A DNA stretch of 64,000 nucleotides from Candidatus Nitrotoga fabula (GCF_905221025.1 NZ_CAJNBL010000024.1:30518-94517), one strand, 5' to 3'. Positions 18,600 through 28,749 are shown, counted from the first letter of the stretch. The notes: generated by a model not told the origin, from the letters alone. Program-made: numbers and translations.

Positions 18600-19073
18600 A
18601 TGCGACTTACCACTAAAGGACGTTTCGCGGTAATGGCGATGGCTGACCTGGCCTTGCATAGCGGCCTCGGCCCCGTGACATTGTCCAGTATTAGTGAGCG
18701 CCAGAAGATTTCGCAATCATATCTTGACCAGCTGTTCGGGAAATTGCGCAAGCGCAACATTGTGGTTGCCGTGCGTGGCCCTGGGGGCGGTTATTGTCTG
18801 GCGAGGCCAAGTGCGCAAATTTCGGTTGCCGATATCGTCGTGGCGGTGGATGAATCCGTGGATGCTACCCGGTGTGGCGGGAAAGCGAATTGCCATGATG
18901 AGAAGCAGTGTATTACACATGATTTATGGATGGGCCTGAATGAGGCTTTGTATGGCTATATGTCGGGTGTGAGCCTCCAGCAATTGGTTGATGGTGTTTC
19001 CAGGTCTAAATCCGAAGTCAAGAAGGTGATTGTCAGCCAGAATGTTACGAAGCCTGCTCTTGCTTCAGTGTAA
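18600..19073 (+). CDS. iscR: Rrf2-family Fe-S regulator IscR
   Basis: Winged-helix repressor/activator of iron-sulfur assembly genes. The N-terminus MRLTTKGRFAVMAMADLALH and the wing VRGPGGGYCLARP are diagnostic. The [2Fe-2S] ligands are C92, C98, C104 and H107, in the spacing known for E. coli IscR. 157 residues. Good ribosome site GGGAGAAAG. It opens the Fe-S region and is preceded by an apparent IscR-type operator, which suggests autoregulation. Confidence 0.97.
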   Translation: MRLTTKGRFAVMAMADLALHSGLGPVTLSSISERQKISQSYLDQLFGKLRKRNIVVAVRGPGGGYCLARPSAQISVADIVVAVDESVDATRCGGKANCHDEKQCITHDLWMGLNEALYGYMSGVSLQQLVDGVSRSKSEVKKVIVSQNVTKPALASV

Positions 19074-19097
19074 CCCGGCGGTACCTTATGCGCCGGG
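19074..19097 (+). other. 7-bp GC-rich stem-loop directly after iscR
   Basis: CCCGGCG (19074-19080) and CGCCGGG (19091-19097) flank a ten-base loop, beginning at the first base after the iscR stop. No T-run. It may attenuate or process the transcript between iscR and the suf genes rather than end it. Confidence 0.4.
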
Positions 19098-19268
19098 CGG
19101 GTGCTTGCGGTTTTCCGCTGTATGGGGTGAAGAACCGGCAGGACGGGGTCAGAATGATACGTGTGAAATAATCAATAATCGGTACATGGAAAACAGAAGG
19201 AAGCCTGGCCTGGGAGTTCTCCTGAGCGGGTTCCGGGCTTTCCTTGGCTACTATCAGGAGGTTGAATA

Positions 19269-19628
19269 ATGGCGATTATGTTGACTGAAAATGCGGCAAA
19301 GCAGATTACAACCCAGCTTGCAAAGCGGGGGAAAGGGATGGCTCTTCGTATAGGAGTAAAGAAAGTGGGTTGTTCCGGTTATGCCTATACCTATGATATT
19401 GCGGATGAGGTACTTGCCGGGGATCATGTTTTTGAGGCTCATGGAGCAAAGGTTGTGCTGAATGATGCCACCCTGCCCTATATTGACGGTTCACGTCTGG
19501 ATTTTGTGACCGAAGGCCTCAAGCAGGCGTTTAAAGTGGATAACCCGAATGCGGCAAACTTGTGCGGTTGCGGCGAGAGTTTCAACCTGGCAACCGATGT
19601 GGCAAAGCCACTGGCCCAAAATGCATAG
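19269..19628 (+). CDS. sufA: A-type Fe-S carrier protein (SufA/IscA family)
   Basis: Carries Fe-S clusters from the scaffold to apo-targets. 119 residues with the three conserved cysteines: C35 in VGCSGY, and C99 and C101 in NLCGCGESF. Gene order iscR-sufA-sufBCDSU points to SufA, though SufA, IscA and ErpA cannot be told apart safely by eye. Ribosome site CAGGAGG precedes the ATG. sufB follows 85 bp downstream. Confidence 0.92.
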   Translation: MAIMLTENAAKQITTQLAKRGKGMALRIGVKKVGCSGYAYTYDIADEVLAGDHVFEAHGAKVVLNDATLPYIDGSRLDFVTEGLKQAFKVDNPNAANLCGCGESFNLATDVAKPLAQNA

Positions 19629-19713
19629 GCACAGGCGCAGCCATCTGTTTGCCTGAACATATCTCCATGGATAAGCTTTTATTCGACTTTGATGATTTCC
19701 CGGAGGGAACACA

Positions 19714-21150
19714 ATGAGTGCAACGCTGCAAAATCTCGTCAATCAACCATATAAGCATGGTTTCGTCACCAGCATCGAATCAGATGTTGCGCCGAAAGGA
19801 TTGAATGCAGATACCATCCGGATGATTTCCGCGAAGAAAAAAGAGCCAGAATGGCTTCTCGAGTTCCGGCTGAAGTCTTATGAAGCCTGGCTGAAGATGG
19901 AAGAGCCTACATGGCCTAATGTTCATTATCCGAAGATTGATTTCCAGGAGATCAGTTACTATTCTGCCCCCAAGCAGAAGCCAAAACTGAAAAGTATGGA
20001 TGAAGTCGATCCGGAATTGCTGCGTACTTTCGAAAAACTGGGTGTACCCTTGCATGAGCGTATGGCACTTGCCGGTGTAGCGGTTGATGTCATTTTCGAC
20101 AGTGTGTCCGTTGCGACTACCTATAAGGATAAGCTGGCCGAGGTGGGAATCATTTTCTGTTCCATGTCTGAAGCGGTTCAGGATCATCCTGAATTGGTGC
20201 AGAAATACCTTGGTACCGTAATTCCTTCCACGGATAATTTTTATGCTGCGCTGAATTCTGCAGTTTTTACCGATGGTTCATTCTGCTATATCCCCAAAGG
20301 GGTGAAATGCCCGATGGATCTGTCGACTTATTTCCGTATAAATACTGAGGAATCAGGCCAGTTCGAGCGGACTTTGATCGTTGCTGAAGAAGGCGCTTCC
20401 GTTTCCTATCTGGAGGGGTGTACTGCCCCGGCTTTCAGCAGCAATCAGCTGCATGCCGCAGTAGTCGAGCTGGTTGCGCTCGATAATGCCGACATTAAAT
20501 ATTCGACGGTACAAAACTGGTATGCCGGAGATGAGAAAGGTGTAGGCGGCATTTACAATTTTGTGACCAAGCGTGGTCTGGCCAAGGGGGTCAATTCACG
20601 TATTTCATGGACACAGGTTGAAACTGGTTCGGCAATCACCTGGAAGTATCCTTCATGCGTGTTGCTTGGCGATAATTCAGTTGGAGAGTTCTATTCTGTG
20701 GCGGTTACCAATCATTATCAACAGGCTGATACCGGCACCAAAATGATACATATCGGAAAGAACACTCGCAGCACGATTGTGAGCAAAGGTATTTCAGCAG
20801 GCCATTCCAATAATAGTTACCGTGGCTTGGTCAAAGTGGCTCCAAGCGCTACCGGGGCACGCAATTATTCGCAGTGTGATTCGATGCTGGTCGGGCATCA
20901 TTCCGGCGCTCATACCTTTCCCTATATTCAGGTGGCGAACAATTGTTCTCAGGTGGAACATGAAGCATCGACATCGAAAATCGGCGAGGATCAGCTCTTT
21001 TATTTTGCGCAGCGCGGCATTGATGCAGAGGCCGCGGTATCCATGATTATCAACGGGTTCTGTAAAGACGTATTTCAGCAATTACCAATGGAGTTTGCGG
21101 TCGAAGCAACCGCGCTGCTCAGTTTCAAACTAGAAGGGAGTGTTGGATGA
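19714..21150 (+). CDS. sufB: Fe-S cluster assembly scaffold SufB
   Basis: Core of the SufBC2D scaffold on which new clusters are built. 478 residues, the normal length. Conserved regions include [45 protein letters not shown] and the C-terminal segment [20 protein letters not shown]. No intein is present. Start ATG follows GGAGGG. The stop overlaps the sufC ATG (ATGA). Confidence 0.97.
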   Translation: MSATLQNLVNQPYKHGFVTSIESDVAPKGLNADTIRMISAKKKEPEWLLEFRLKSYEAWLKMEEPTWPNVHYPKIDFQEISYYSAPKQKPKLKSMDEVDPELLRTFEKLGVPLHERMALAGVAVDVIFDSVSVATTYKDKLAEVGIIFCSMSEAVQDHPELVQKYLGTVIPSTDNFYAALNSAVFTDGSFCYIPKGVKCPMDLSTYFRINTEESGQFERTLIVAEEGASVSYLEGCTAPAFSSNQLHAAVVELVALDNADIKYSTVQNWYAGDEKGVGGIYNFVTKRGLAKGVNSRISWTQVETGSAITWKYPSCVLLGDNSVGEFYSVAVTNHYQQADTGTKMIHIGKNTRSTIVSKGISAGHSNNSYRGLVKVAPSATGARNYSQCDSMLVGHHSGAHTFPYIQVANNCSQVEHEASTSKIGEDQLFYFAQRGIDAEAAVSMIINGFCKDVFQQLPMEFAVEATALLSFKLEGSVG

Positions 21151-21941
21151 TTTATCCAGACAGCAAGATTGTGCTCGAAGTACGTGGGTTGTGCGCAAGC
21201 GTAAATGGTACCGAAATTCTGAAGGGGCTGGATTTGACGGTAAGGCGTGGCGAAGTACACGCCATTATGGGGCCAAATGGCTCCGGGAAGAGCACTTTTT
21301 CAAAAATTCTTGCGGGTCATTCAGCCTATGAAGTTACGGGCGGAACCGTGATGTTCGAAGGCCAGAACCTGTTTGATATGGAGCCGGAAGAGCGTGCGCG
21401 TGCGGGAGTATTTCTGGCTTTCCAGTACCCGATCGAGATTCCCGGTGTGATCAATAGTCAGTTTCTGCGCCTTACCTACAATACCGTACAGACTCACCGC
21501 GACAAGGAAGAACTTGATCCGCTTGAGTTCGATGACTATGTGCGCGAGAAGATGAAGTTGCTTGAGATGAGCCCTGATTTCCTGGAGCGTAGCGTGAATG
21601 AAGGTTTTTCTGGCGGCGAAAAAAAGCGCAACGAGATACTGCAAATGGCCATGCTGGATCCCCGGCTGGCTATACTTGACGAGACCGATTCGGGCCTTGA
21701 TATCGATGCGCTCAGGATTGTCGCAAATGGCGTCAATCAGCTTGCCGGCAAGGATAATGCGATTGTAATGGTTACCCACTATCAGCGCCTGTTAAATTAC
21801 ATCGTACCTGATTATGTGCATGTGATGGAAGCAGGGCGCATCATCAAGACCGGCGACAAGGAACTGGCGCTGGAGCTCGAAGCGCGCGGATATGACTGGG
21901 TCGGGGCCGAGTGCAAGGCTGCATCGGAGGCGGCGGCATGA
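21147..21941 (+). CDS. sufC: Fe-S assembly ATPase SufC
   Basis: ABC-type ATPase that drives SufB-SufD conformational change. Walker A is GPNGSGKST, the signature is [13 protein letters not shown], and Walker B is [14 protein letters not shown], with the Suf-specific ETDSGLDID. 264 residues, slightly longer than the usual 250 because of a C-terminal tail. ATGA overlaps on both sides (sufB and sufD). Confidence 0.97.
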   Translation: MIYPDSKIVLEVRGLCASVNGTEILKGLDLTVRRGEVHAIMGPNGSGKSTFSKILAGHSAYEVTGGTVMFEGQNLFDMEPEERARAGVFLAFQYPIEIPGVINSQFLRLTYNTVQTHRDKEELDPLEFDDYVREKMKLLEMSPDFLERSVNEGFSGGEKKRNEILQMAMLDPRLAILDETDSGLDIDALRIVANGVNQLAGKDNAIVMVTHYQRLLNYIVPDYVHVMEAGRIIKTGDKELALELEARGYDWVGAECKAASEAAA

Positions 21942-23245
21942 GTACCTCTGATACCGTGAATGCGGGATACCTTGAAAGCCTGCTGGCGGGCAGGCCTCAT
22001 GTCCCTGCAAGCCCGCTGGCGTGGCTTAACACGCTGCGCTCGGAGGCGGTTGACCGTGTCGGCGTTTTGACGGTGCCCACCCAGCGTGATGAAGAATGGC
22101 GGTTTACGGATATTTCTCAGCTCAACAGGATGTCATTTCATCCGGTACGCACAACGGTTGACCTTCAGGCCGAGGAAGCCGGTCGCTTCCGGATTGAAGA
22201 AGCCGCTTCCCGTCTGGTGTTCGTTGATGGCGTGTATGCCCCGCATCTTTCCATAATAGATACAGACAATGGCGTGTCGGTAGTGAATCTGGAAGCGGGC
22301 CTTGCTGCGAATGCAGTGGCGCTGGAGTCCTGTCTCGGCCGTTATGCGGAATTTCGCAATGAGGTGTTTTCCGCACTCAATACCGCATTTCTGCAAGACG
22401 CTGCGCTGGTCGTCGTGCCACAGGATGTTTCAGTTTCCGCACCGGTACATCTTTTGTTCATTGCGACACAAAAGGATGTGGCAAGCTATCCGCGCTGCTT
22501 GTTGTTGGCAGGATCCGGCAGTGTGGTGACGGTAATCGAGGATTACGTTTCATTGCAGGAGGATGCCTATTTTACCAATGCTGTAACAGAAATCGTGCTG
22601 GCAGAGAATGCCCGCGTAAACCATATACGGGTACAGCGCGAAGGGATGAAGGCAGTTCACATTGCGAACGGTGCGGTATCGCTAGCACGTGCCAGCAACT
22701 ACCAGTCGGTAAGTGTTGCATTTGGTGCCCGCATTTCGCGGTATAACCTGAATGTGCGGTTAGCAGAGGAGGCAGAGTGTGCAGTGGATGGACTGGCTCT
22801 GATTGCGGGGCGTCAACTGGCGGATACCCATACCTGCATTGACCATGCAAAGCCGCATGCCATGAGTCACCAGTTGCATAAGTGTATCGTTGGCGGTGGT
22901 GCGCATGCCGTATTCAACGGTAAGATCATGGTGCGCCAGGGCGCGCAGCGGACCGATTCCAGGCAGTCCAGCCGAAATCTTTTGCTGACCAATAAAGCTC
23001 ATGTCGACACCAAGCCGCAACTTGAAATATTCGCTGATGATGTGAAATGCACGCATGGCGCGACCATTGGTCAGCTCGACAGCGAGGAGGTTTTCTATCT
23101 GCAAAGCCGCGGTTTATCCGAGACGGTAGCGCGTAATATGCTTACCTATGCGTTCGGGGCGGAAATTATCGAACGTATTCCCGTTCCATCACTGAAATCG
23201 CTACTGGAACAAACTGTACTTGACCAGACGACCGTCCAGCCATGA
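21938..23245 (+). CDS. sufD: Fe-S cluster assembly protein SufD
   Basis: SufB paralogue and partner in the SufBC2D complex. The ATG at 21938 ([13 protein letters not shown]) overlaps the sufC stop; an in-frame ATG at 21911 would add nine residues encoded inside sufC. Conserved motifs include VPTQRDEEWRFTD near residue 50 and the C-terminal KCTHGATIGQLDSEEVFYL. 435 residues. Stop overlaps the sufS ATG. Confidence 0.95.
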   Translation: MSTSDTVNAGYLESLLAGRPHVPASPLAWLNTLRSEAVDRVGVLTVPTQRDEEWRFTDISQLNRMSFHPVRTTVDLQAEEAGRFRIEEAASRLVFVDGVYAPHLSIIDTDNGVSVVNLEAGLAANAVALESCLGRYAEFRNEVFSALNTAFLQDAALVVVPQDVSVSAPVHLLFIATQKDVASYPRCLLLAGSGSVVTVIEDYVSLQEDAYFTNAVTEIVLAENARVNHIRVQREGMKAVHIANGAVSLARASNYQSVSVAFGARISRYNLNVRLAEEAECAVDGLALIAGRQLADTHTCIDHAKPHAMSHQLHKCIVGGGAHAVFNGKIMVRQGAQRTDSRQSSRNLLLTNKAHVDTKPQLEIFADDVKCTHGATIGQLDSEEVFYLQSRGLSETVARNMLTYAFGAEIIERIPVPSLKSLLEQTVLDQTTVQP

Positions 23246-24501
23246 ATGCAATTCAGACCGCACTAGAAACTCGTTCGTCTTCCTTGCTGGATGTCGAGAA
23301 TATCCGCGCTGATTTTCCGATTCTCGGGATAACGGTAAACGACAAGCCGCTGGTTTATCTGGATAACGCCGCATCGAGCCAGATGCCTCGGCAGGTGATT
23401 GATCGACTGGTACATTACCAGACGAAGCAGCACGCCAATATTCATCGTGGAGTGCATTATCTGTCGGAGGTTGCCACTTCCGAGTTTGAAGTGGCGCGTC
23501 GCAAATTGCAGCATTTTATCAACGCCAGGGAAGAGCGAGAGGTGATTTTCACCAGTGGCACCACCGAGGCAATCAACCTGGTGATGCATGGCTATGGTCG
23601 TAAATATATTTGTGCTGGGGATGAGATTATTCTCACCACGCTTGAACACCATGCAAACATTGTGCCGTGGCAGATGCTGGCCGAAGAAAAAGGTGCAAGG
23701 ATACGCGTCGTTCCGGTAAATGACGCCGGTGAATTGCTGGTGGACGAGTATGAAAAACTGTTTAACGAGCGTACCAAGTTTGTGGGTGTAACTCATGTGT
23801 CCAATGCGCTGGGTTCCATCAATCCGGTAAAGGAAATGATTGCGTTTGCCCATGCCCGTGGAGTGCCCGTACTGGTGGATGGCGCGCAGGCGGCTCCGCA
23901 TACCGCAGTGGATGTGCAGGACCTGGACTGTGATTTTTACGCCTTTTCAGGGCACAAGCTGTGCGGTCCTACGGGTATTGGCATTCTGTATGGCCGTGCT
24001 TCGATACTGGAGGACATGCAGCCGTTCAAAGGCGGAGGCGACATGATCCTGTCGGTAACGTTCGAAAAAACTACCTACAACACCATTCCGCATAAATTCG
24101 AGGCAGGTACTCCTCCTATCGCGGCGGCAATCGGGCTTGGTGCGGCAGTGGATTATCTGTCAGGGATCGGAATGGACGCTATAGCTGCACACGAACATGC
24201 CTTGCTGAAGTATGCAACCGATCAGGTGCAATCCATGCCAGGGGTGCGAATCATTGGTACTGCCGGGCAGAAGGCTGCAGTATTGTCCTTTGCGGTGAAC
24301 GGCGTGCACCCGCATGACATCGGAACGCTGCTCAATCAGGAAGGGATCGCCGTGCGTACCGGGCATCATTGCGCGCAACCGGTCATGCAGCGTTTTAAAG
24401 TGCCAGCCACCTCGCGTGCATCCTTTGCGTTCTATAACACTCTGGATGAGGTAGATGCGCTGGTTGCCGGCATTCGTAACGTACAGAAAATATTTACATA
24501 A
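23242..24501 (+). CDS. sufS: Cysteine desulfurase SufS
   Basis: Group II PLP-dependent desulfurase supplying persulfide sulfur. 419 residues. PLP lysine about K239 in FSGHKLCGPTG; active-site cysteine about C377 in RTGHHCAQPVM, the short rigid loop of SufS-type enzymes. N-terminal YLDNAASSQMP is typical. Acts with SufU (next gene) as sulfur acceptor, since no sufE is present in this region. Last base of the stop is the first base of the sufU ATG. Confidence 0.96.
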   Translation: MNAIQTALETRSSSLLDVENIRADFPILGITVNDKPLVYLDNAASSQMPRQVIDRLVHYQTKQHANIHRGVHYLSEVATSEFEVARRKLQHFINAREEREVIFTSGTTEAINLVMHGYGRKYICAGDEIILTTLEHHANIVPWQMLAEEKGARIRVVPVNDAGELLVDEYEKLFNERTKFVGVTHVSNALGSINPVKEMIAFAHARGVPVLVDGAQAAPHTAVDVQDLDCDFYAFSGHKLCGPTGIGILYGRASILEDMQPFKGGGDMILSVTFEKTTYNTIPHKFEAGTPPIAAAIGLGAAVDYLSGIGMDAIAAHEHALLKYATDQVQSMPGVRIIGTAGQKAAVLSFAVNGVHPHDIGTLLNQEGIAVRTGHHCAQPVMQRFKVPATSRASFAFYNTLDEVDALVAGIRNVQKIFT

Positions 24502-24986
24502 TGGCTGATTATAAATCTCTGTATCAAGAGGTGATCCTAGATCACAACAAGAAGCCGCGAAATTACGGCACGATTGAATGCCCCAGCCATCATGCGGTTG
24601 GACATAATCCCCTGTGTGGTGACCATATTACCGTGGATGTCGTTGTCGACGAGGGTCGTATCAGTAATATCGCGTTTCAGGGAGAATCCTGTGCGATATG
24701 CAAGGCATCCGCATCCATGATGACCACTTCCGTAAAAGGTAAGACGCGTGAGGAGGCGGAAACGCTGATTCAGGAATTTCTTGCTATGACGACCGGCAGG
24801 GTGCCCCATGAGGCCTGTCCACATATTGGCAGACTGGCAGTGTTTTCTGGGGTGAAAGATTTGCCAACCCGTGTCAAATGCGCAATTTTGCCGTGGCATA
24901 CGCTTAATGGCGCGTTTAACGCAGTGGGAACGACTTCAACCGAGGCGGATGCCGATCCTATGCAGACCCCGATCGGGGATGCCTGA
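24501..24986 (+). CDS. sufU: SufU-type sulfur transfer protein
   Basis: Zinc-dependent sulfurtransferase partner of SufS, related to IscU. 161 residues. Ligands in the SufU pattern: C39 and D41 (NPLCGDH), C64 (ESCAICKASAS) and C127 (RVKCAILPW); the extra segment between the second and third ligands and the absence of an IscU LPPVK motif favour SufU. The C-terminal tail after LNGAF is Asp/Thr-rich and unconserved. Confidence 0.93.
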   Translation: MADYKSLYQEVILDHNKKPRNYGTIECPSHHAVGHNPLCGDHITVDVVVDEGRISNIAFQGESCAICKASASMMTTSVKGKTREEAETLIQEFLAMTTGRVPHEACPHIGRLAVFSGVKDLPTRVKCAILPWHTLNGAFNAVGTTSTEADADPMQTPIGDA

Positions 24987-25378
24987 AATGCGTGCAATGT
25001 TTTGCTGCTGATGTGTCAGGGATTACATGAAGGGTTTTTAAACATATCGCCCCTATTTTGTTGAAAACAACCTGATTGCACAGAGCAATTATTTCTTATT
25101 ATTGTCTGAATGGCTTGATGGAAAAACAGACGCGGCTCAAAATCCTAGAATCCTGTGCTGGCTTGCTTTTATGTTGAGGGAAGTTTCTTCATGGATATTG
25201 AGCAGGTATTTGGGTAGATGAAATATGGTTGAAATTTTCAAGCGGGGTGACATGAAGAAATTGTCGGCAATATTGTAATAAGAATGAAAGTATCGGGGAT
25301 GCGGTCGGGAAAATCAGCCAATTACTTTTGGGATGATGCAGGAATGAAACATGCGGCTTGAATTTTTAGGGAATGAAA
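24987..25378. other. Intergenic region between sufU and the Nfu gene
   Basis: About 390 AT-rich bases with no supported gene. It contains a perfect 6-bp inverted repeat with one central base, TTGAAATTTTCAA at 25229-25241. It probably carries a separate promoter for the Nfu gene; none was assigned. Confidence 0.4.
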
Positions 25379-25939
25379 ATGCCAAAAATTGCTGAAATAG
25401 AAGACACGCCTAATCCGAACGCGGTGAAATTTCTGCTCAGGGAGCCCATTACTTGGGGGATATCCCGTTCTTATGATAATGCAGAGGAAGCCAAGGAGGA
25501 TCCCCTTGCAGCGGCGTTGTTTGCAATTGAACATGTAACCAATGTGTTTTATGTGGATAAGTGCGTAACAATAACGCAGGATGGCAAGGCGCACTGGCCA
25601 CAACTGGCACGCCTGATTGCAGTGCCATTGCGTGAGGCACCGGCAGCGGAGGCGTCTTCGGAAGCACTGGTTGCGGCCGCGGCCGTGGTAATTGCCGGCC
25701 TGAGCCCGGAGGATCAGGAGCGCTTTGATAAGATCAATGCAATGCTGGATGAGAAGATTCGTCCCTACCTGCGAAGTGATGGTGGGGATCTCCATGTAGT
25801 CGGTTTCTCGGGTAATTTTTTAAGTGTGCATCTTCAGGGTGCATGCGGATCATGTCCGAGTTCTATATCCACCACGCTCATTAGTATCACGAATCTGTTA
25901 CGAACCATTGAGCCGGAAATTGAAGTTCTGTCTGTTTAG
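25379..25939 (+). CDS. Nfu-type Fe-S scaffold/carrier protein
   Basis: Two domains: N-terminal Nfu_N (EDTPNPNAVKFLL, about residues 5-95) and C-terminal NifU-like thioredoxin-fold domain (about 115-186) with the cluster-binding CxxC in LQGACGSCPSS. Carries [4Fe-4S] clusters to target enzymes. 186 residues from the ATG at 25379, chosen because TAGGGA at 25366-25371 is well spaced for it; an ATG two codons earlier (25373) is too close to that site. The domain order is that of eukaryotic/alphaproteobacterial NFU1 rather than of NfuA. Confidence 0.88.
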   Translation: MPKIAEIEDTPNPNAVKFLLREPITWGISRSYDNAEEAKEDPLAAALFAIEHVTNVFYVDKCVTITQDGKAHWPQLARLIAVPLREAPAAEASSEALVAAAAVVIAGLSPEDQERFDKINAMLDEKIRPYLRSDGGDLHVVGFSGNFLSVHLQGACGSCPSSISTTLISITNLLRTIEPEIEVLSV

Positions 25940-26073
25940 GTTTCCATTGTTTTTTTCTGGTTTATCCTGGTACTGGCCCGAGGCCGGTAACCGGGTTAAA
26001 TCTTTTACAGGATGAAGTTTGAATCTAAAGCAGAGGGTTGAATTTTGCTTATGAAAGAATGGCTTTTAATATT

Positions 26074-26397
26074 ATGAATACCTTAACTGCAACGGAATTG
26101 GCCGCATGGCTTGAGGACCAGACACGGGAGAAACCGGTATTGCTGGATGTACGTGAACCATGGGAATTCCAGACTTGTCATATTGATGGTTCCTGCTCTA
26201 TGCCAATGAATGTCGTTCCGGAAAAGCTTTCGGAGCTCAAACCTGAACAGCCTGTGGTTTGCATATGTCACCATGGCATGCGTAGCATGCAGGTTGCTGT
26301 TTTTTTAGAACAGAACGGATTCAGCCGGGTAAATAATCTGACCGGTGGTATACATGCCTGGGCCCAGCAGGTTGATGGAGCAATGCCAACCTATTGA
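26074..26397 (+). CDS. Rhodanese-like sulfurtransferase
   Basis: Single-domain rhodanese of 107 residues: VLLDVREPWEFQTCHI near residue 25, and the active-site loop VCICHHGMRSM containing the persulfide-forming cysteine, followed by NLTGGIHAWAQ. The start is taken at ATG 26074 (MNTLTATELAAWL), the common family N-terminus; ATG 26059 or TTG 26038 are in frame but less family-like. Its position among suf genes suggests a sulfur-handling role in cluster or cofactor synthesis, which is inference. Confidence 0.87.
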   Translation: MNTLTATELAAWLEDQTREKPVLLDVREPWEFQTCHIDGSCSMPMNVVPEKLSELKPEQPVVCICHHGMRSMQVAVFLEQNGFSRVNNLTGGIHAWAQQVDGAMPTY

Positions 26398-26484
26398 ATA
26401 TGGACGAGCTGTTTTGGGGGAAAATTTTTAAATTGCTAACTAATGCAGGAATTGTGTCCAGAATGAATCAGAATGGGGATAGGA

Positions 26485-26805
26485 ATGGGTGACTGGGTGA
26501 CAGTAGCGCAGACTGGAGAACTCGCGCCGGGTGAATTCAGGGCTGTAGATCTGGATGGTACAAAGGCAGTGGTATTTAATCTTGAAGGACAATACTATGC
26601 CATTGAGGATGTATGCACGCATGATGGAGGGCAGCTGACCGGTGGCACAGTGGAAGGGGATGAGATCATATGTCCGCGTCATGGTGCACGTTTCTGCATA
26701 AGGACGGGTGAGGCACTGACTGCGCCGGCTTATGAGCCGACCGCATCTTTTCCCGTGCGCACTGAAAATGGCGAAATTCAGGTGAGGGACAATCGCTGGG
26801 ACTAG
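26485..26805 (+). CDS. Rieske-type [2Fe-2S] ferredoxin
   Basis: Soluble Rieske protein of 106 residues resembling the ferredoxin subunit of non-heme iron oxygenases. The cluster ligands are in CTHDGG and CPRHGARF, two Cys and two His with normal spacing. Starts at MGDWVTVAQTGELAPGE; an ATG four codons earlier (26473) is also possible. No oxygenase gene is nearby. Similar ferredoxins accompany suf operons in other phyla, so it may serve cluster assembly or redox delivery. Confidence 0.88.
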   Translation: MGDWVTVAQTGELAPGEFRAVDLDGTKAVVFNLEGQYYAIEDVCTHDGGQLTGGTVEGDEIICPRHGARFCIRTGEALTAPAYEPTASFPVRTENGEIQVRDNRWD

Positions 26806-26944
26806 TCTTGACCGTAATTCGTTCGGGTGATCTGAGCCTACAGTGTTATAGCGGCCCCGGGTTATGGAAGGCTGAATGAACAAGCTGATTGTGAGGAACG
26901 ATGACAGGGTTTTATGGATCCTTACATTGACAGGAATATTATAG

Positions 26945-27511
26945 ATGTCAGAACAGCAGTTTACCGAGCAGGATTGGCGCCGGCTTCTGGCAAGCCTGGG
27001 GGAGGATCCGGATAGGCCCGGCCTGGTCGAAACACCATCCCGCCTTGTGGGTGCATGGAAGCACTGGACTTCCGGGTACACACAGGATCCGGAAGAAATT
27101 CTAAAGGTATTTGAAGACGGGGCAGAAAAATACAATGAGCTTATCGTGATACGGGGTATACCGGTATACAGCCATTGTGAGCATCATCTGGCTCCTTTTT
27201 TTGGCAAGGCTACGATTGGTTATGTTCCGGATGGGAAAATAGTGGGTTTGTCCAAACTGACGCGTCTGGTTAATTGTTTTTCCAGGCGGTTACAGGTGCA
27301 GGAGCGCCTGACCATCCAGATTGCCGAGGCACTGATGGTGCATCTTCAGCCTAAGGCAGCCGGTGTGGTGATACGTTGCCGGCATATGTGCATGGAAAGC
27401 AGGGGCATCAGTGTCGGGGGAGAGGAAACGGTTACGTCTGCCATGCTTGGTGAGCTTCAGCCTAATCTGGCATTGCGGACTGAATTTTTGGCACTGGCGC
27501 GTGAATCATAA
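26945..27511 (+). CDS. folE: GTP cyclohydrolase I
   Basis: Zinc enzyme making dihydroneopterin triphosphate from GTP, the entry to folate/pterins. 188 residues. Zinc ligands are in YSHCEHHLAPFFGKATIGY and in RCRHMCMESRG; GLSKLTRLV and VTSAMLGEL are conserved. Lies between the Rieske gene and iscS, 18 bp before the latter. The company of Fe-S genes is unusual for folE and may be simple operon accretion. Confidence 0.95.
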   Translation: MSEQQFTEQDWRRLLASLGEDPDRPGLVETPSRLVGAWKHWTSGYTQDPEEILKVFEDGAEKYNELIVIRGIPVYSHCEHHLAPFFGKATIGYVPDGKIVGLSKLTRLVNCFSRRLQVQERLTIQIAEALMVHLQPKAAGVVIRCRHMCMESRGISVGGEETVTSAMLGELQPNLALRTEFLALARES

Positions 27512-27529
27512 ATTACACCCATAAATAAT

Positions 27530-28693
27530 ATGAATTTGCATGGACCGATTTATCTGGATTATGCCGCTACCACGCCAGTTGATCCGCGTGTTGCCGGGAT
27601 AATGATTCCATATTTGACAGAGCAGTTTGGCAACCCGGCAAGCTCGCATGCCTATGGCCGTGCAGCGGAAGGCGCAGTTGAGCTTGCGCGTGAGCAGGTT
27701 GCTGCACTGGTAAATGCTGACCCCAGGGAAATCATCTGGACGTCAGGTGCAACCGAGTCCAACAATCTGGCCCTGAAAGGGGCAGCGTATTTTTATCAGA
27801 GCAAGGGAAAACATCTTGTTACAATGAAAATTGAGCACAAGGCTGTGCTTGATACGGTATTTGAACTGGAAAGGCATGGTTTTTCAGCTACTTATCTTGA
27901 CCCTGAGCCGAATGGACTGCTTGATCTGGGAAAGTTCGAGGCAGCGTTGCGCCCGGATACCATTATCGTTTCGATAATGTATGTCAATAATGAAATCGGA
28001 GTGATCCAGGACATTGCCGCGATTGGGGAAATCTGCCGAGCACGCGGCATTCTGTTTCATGTAGATGCTGCACAGGCTACCGGGAAAATTGCAATTGATC
28101 TGCGTGGGCTTAATGTGGATTTGATGTCGTTTTCTGCACATAAAACGTATGGACCGAAAGGAATCGGGGCACTATATGTGCGGCGCAGGCCGCGAGTGCG
28201 TCTTGAAGCGCAGATGCACGGCGGCGGCCATGAGCGCGGTATGCGCTCTGGTACCCTGGCTACTCATCAGATTGCCGGAATGGGAGAAGCATTTCGCATT
28301 GCGAAAATGGAAATGGAGATTGAAAACGAGAGGGTACGCAGTTTGCGCGACCGCCTGTGGCAGGGCATGTCCGGTATGACAGATGTGTATCTGAACGGTG
28401 ATCTGAAGCAACGCGTTCCCCATAATCTCAATGTCAGTTTTGGTCATGTTGATGGTGACTCCCTAATCCAGGAGTTAAGTGAAATCGCCGTATCCAGTGG
28501 TTCTGCCTGCACTTCCGCAAGTCTTGAGCCATCTTATGTGCTGCGCAGCCTTGGGTGCAGCGACGGACTGGCGCGCAGTGCGATCCGCTTTTCCGTGGGG
28601 CGGTTCACTACCCTGGAGGACGTGGATTTCACGATAGCGCTGCTGAAAAATAAAATCGGGACGCTGCGTGGGCAGTACAAATCTGTTGCCTAG
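27530..28693 (+). CDS. iscS: Cysteine desulfurase, IscS type
   Basis: Group I PLP-dependent desulfurase. Begins [18 protein letters not shown] lysine about K205 in [11 protein letters not shown], catalytic cysteine about C327 in [14 protein letters not shown], a long flexible loop as in IscS. 387 residues. It is the second desulfurase in this region; IscU, HscBA and ferredoxin genes are absent here, so it probably serves tRNA thiolation (TtcA is encoded at 49387-50250) and cofactor synthesis besides clusters. Confidence 0.94.
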   Translation: MNLHGPIYLDYAATTPVDPRVAGIMIPYLTEQFGNPASSHAYGRAAEGAVELAREQVAALVNADPREIIWTSGATESNNLALKGAAYFYQSKGKHLVTMKIEHKAVLDTVFELERHGFSATYLDPEPNGLLDLGKFEAALRPDTIIVSIMYVNNEIGVIQDIAAIGEICRARGILFHVDAAQATGKIAIDLRGLNVDLMSFSAHKTYGPKGIGALYVRRRPRVRLEAQMHGGGHERGMRSGTLATHQIAGMGEAFRIAKMEMEIENERVRSLRDRLWQGMSGMTDVYLNGDLKQRVPHNLNVSFGHVDGDSLIQELSEIAVSSGSACTSASLEPSYVLRSLGCSDGLARSAIRFSVGRFTTLEDVDFTIALLKNKIGTLRGQYKSVA

Positions 28694-28749
28694 TCATGCT
28701 GGCAAGTTCAGTATCCGGATGCAACCAGAAATAATACAGGTATTGCACG

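Noticed and set aside
19198..19245. Imperfect GGAAGCC/GGCTTTCC pairing upstream of sufA as a possible riboswitch.
   Set aside because: Short and imperfect stems without a match to any riboswitch class I know.
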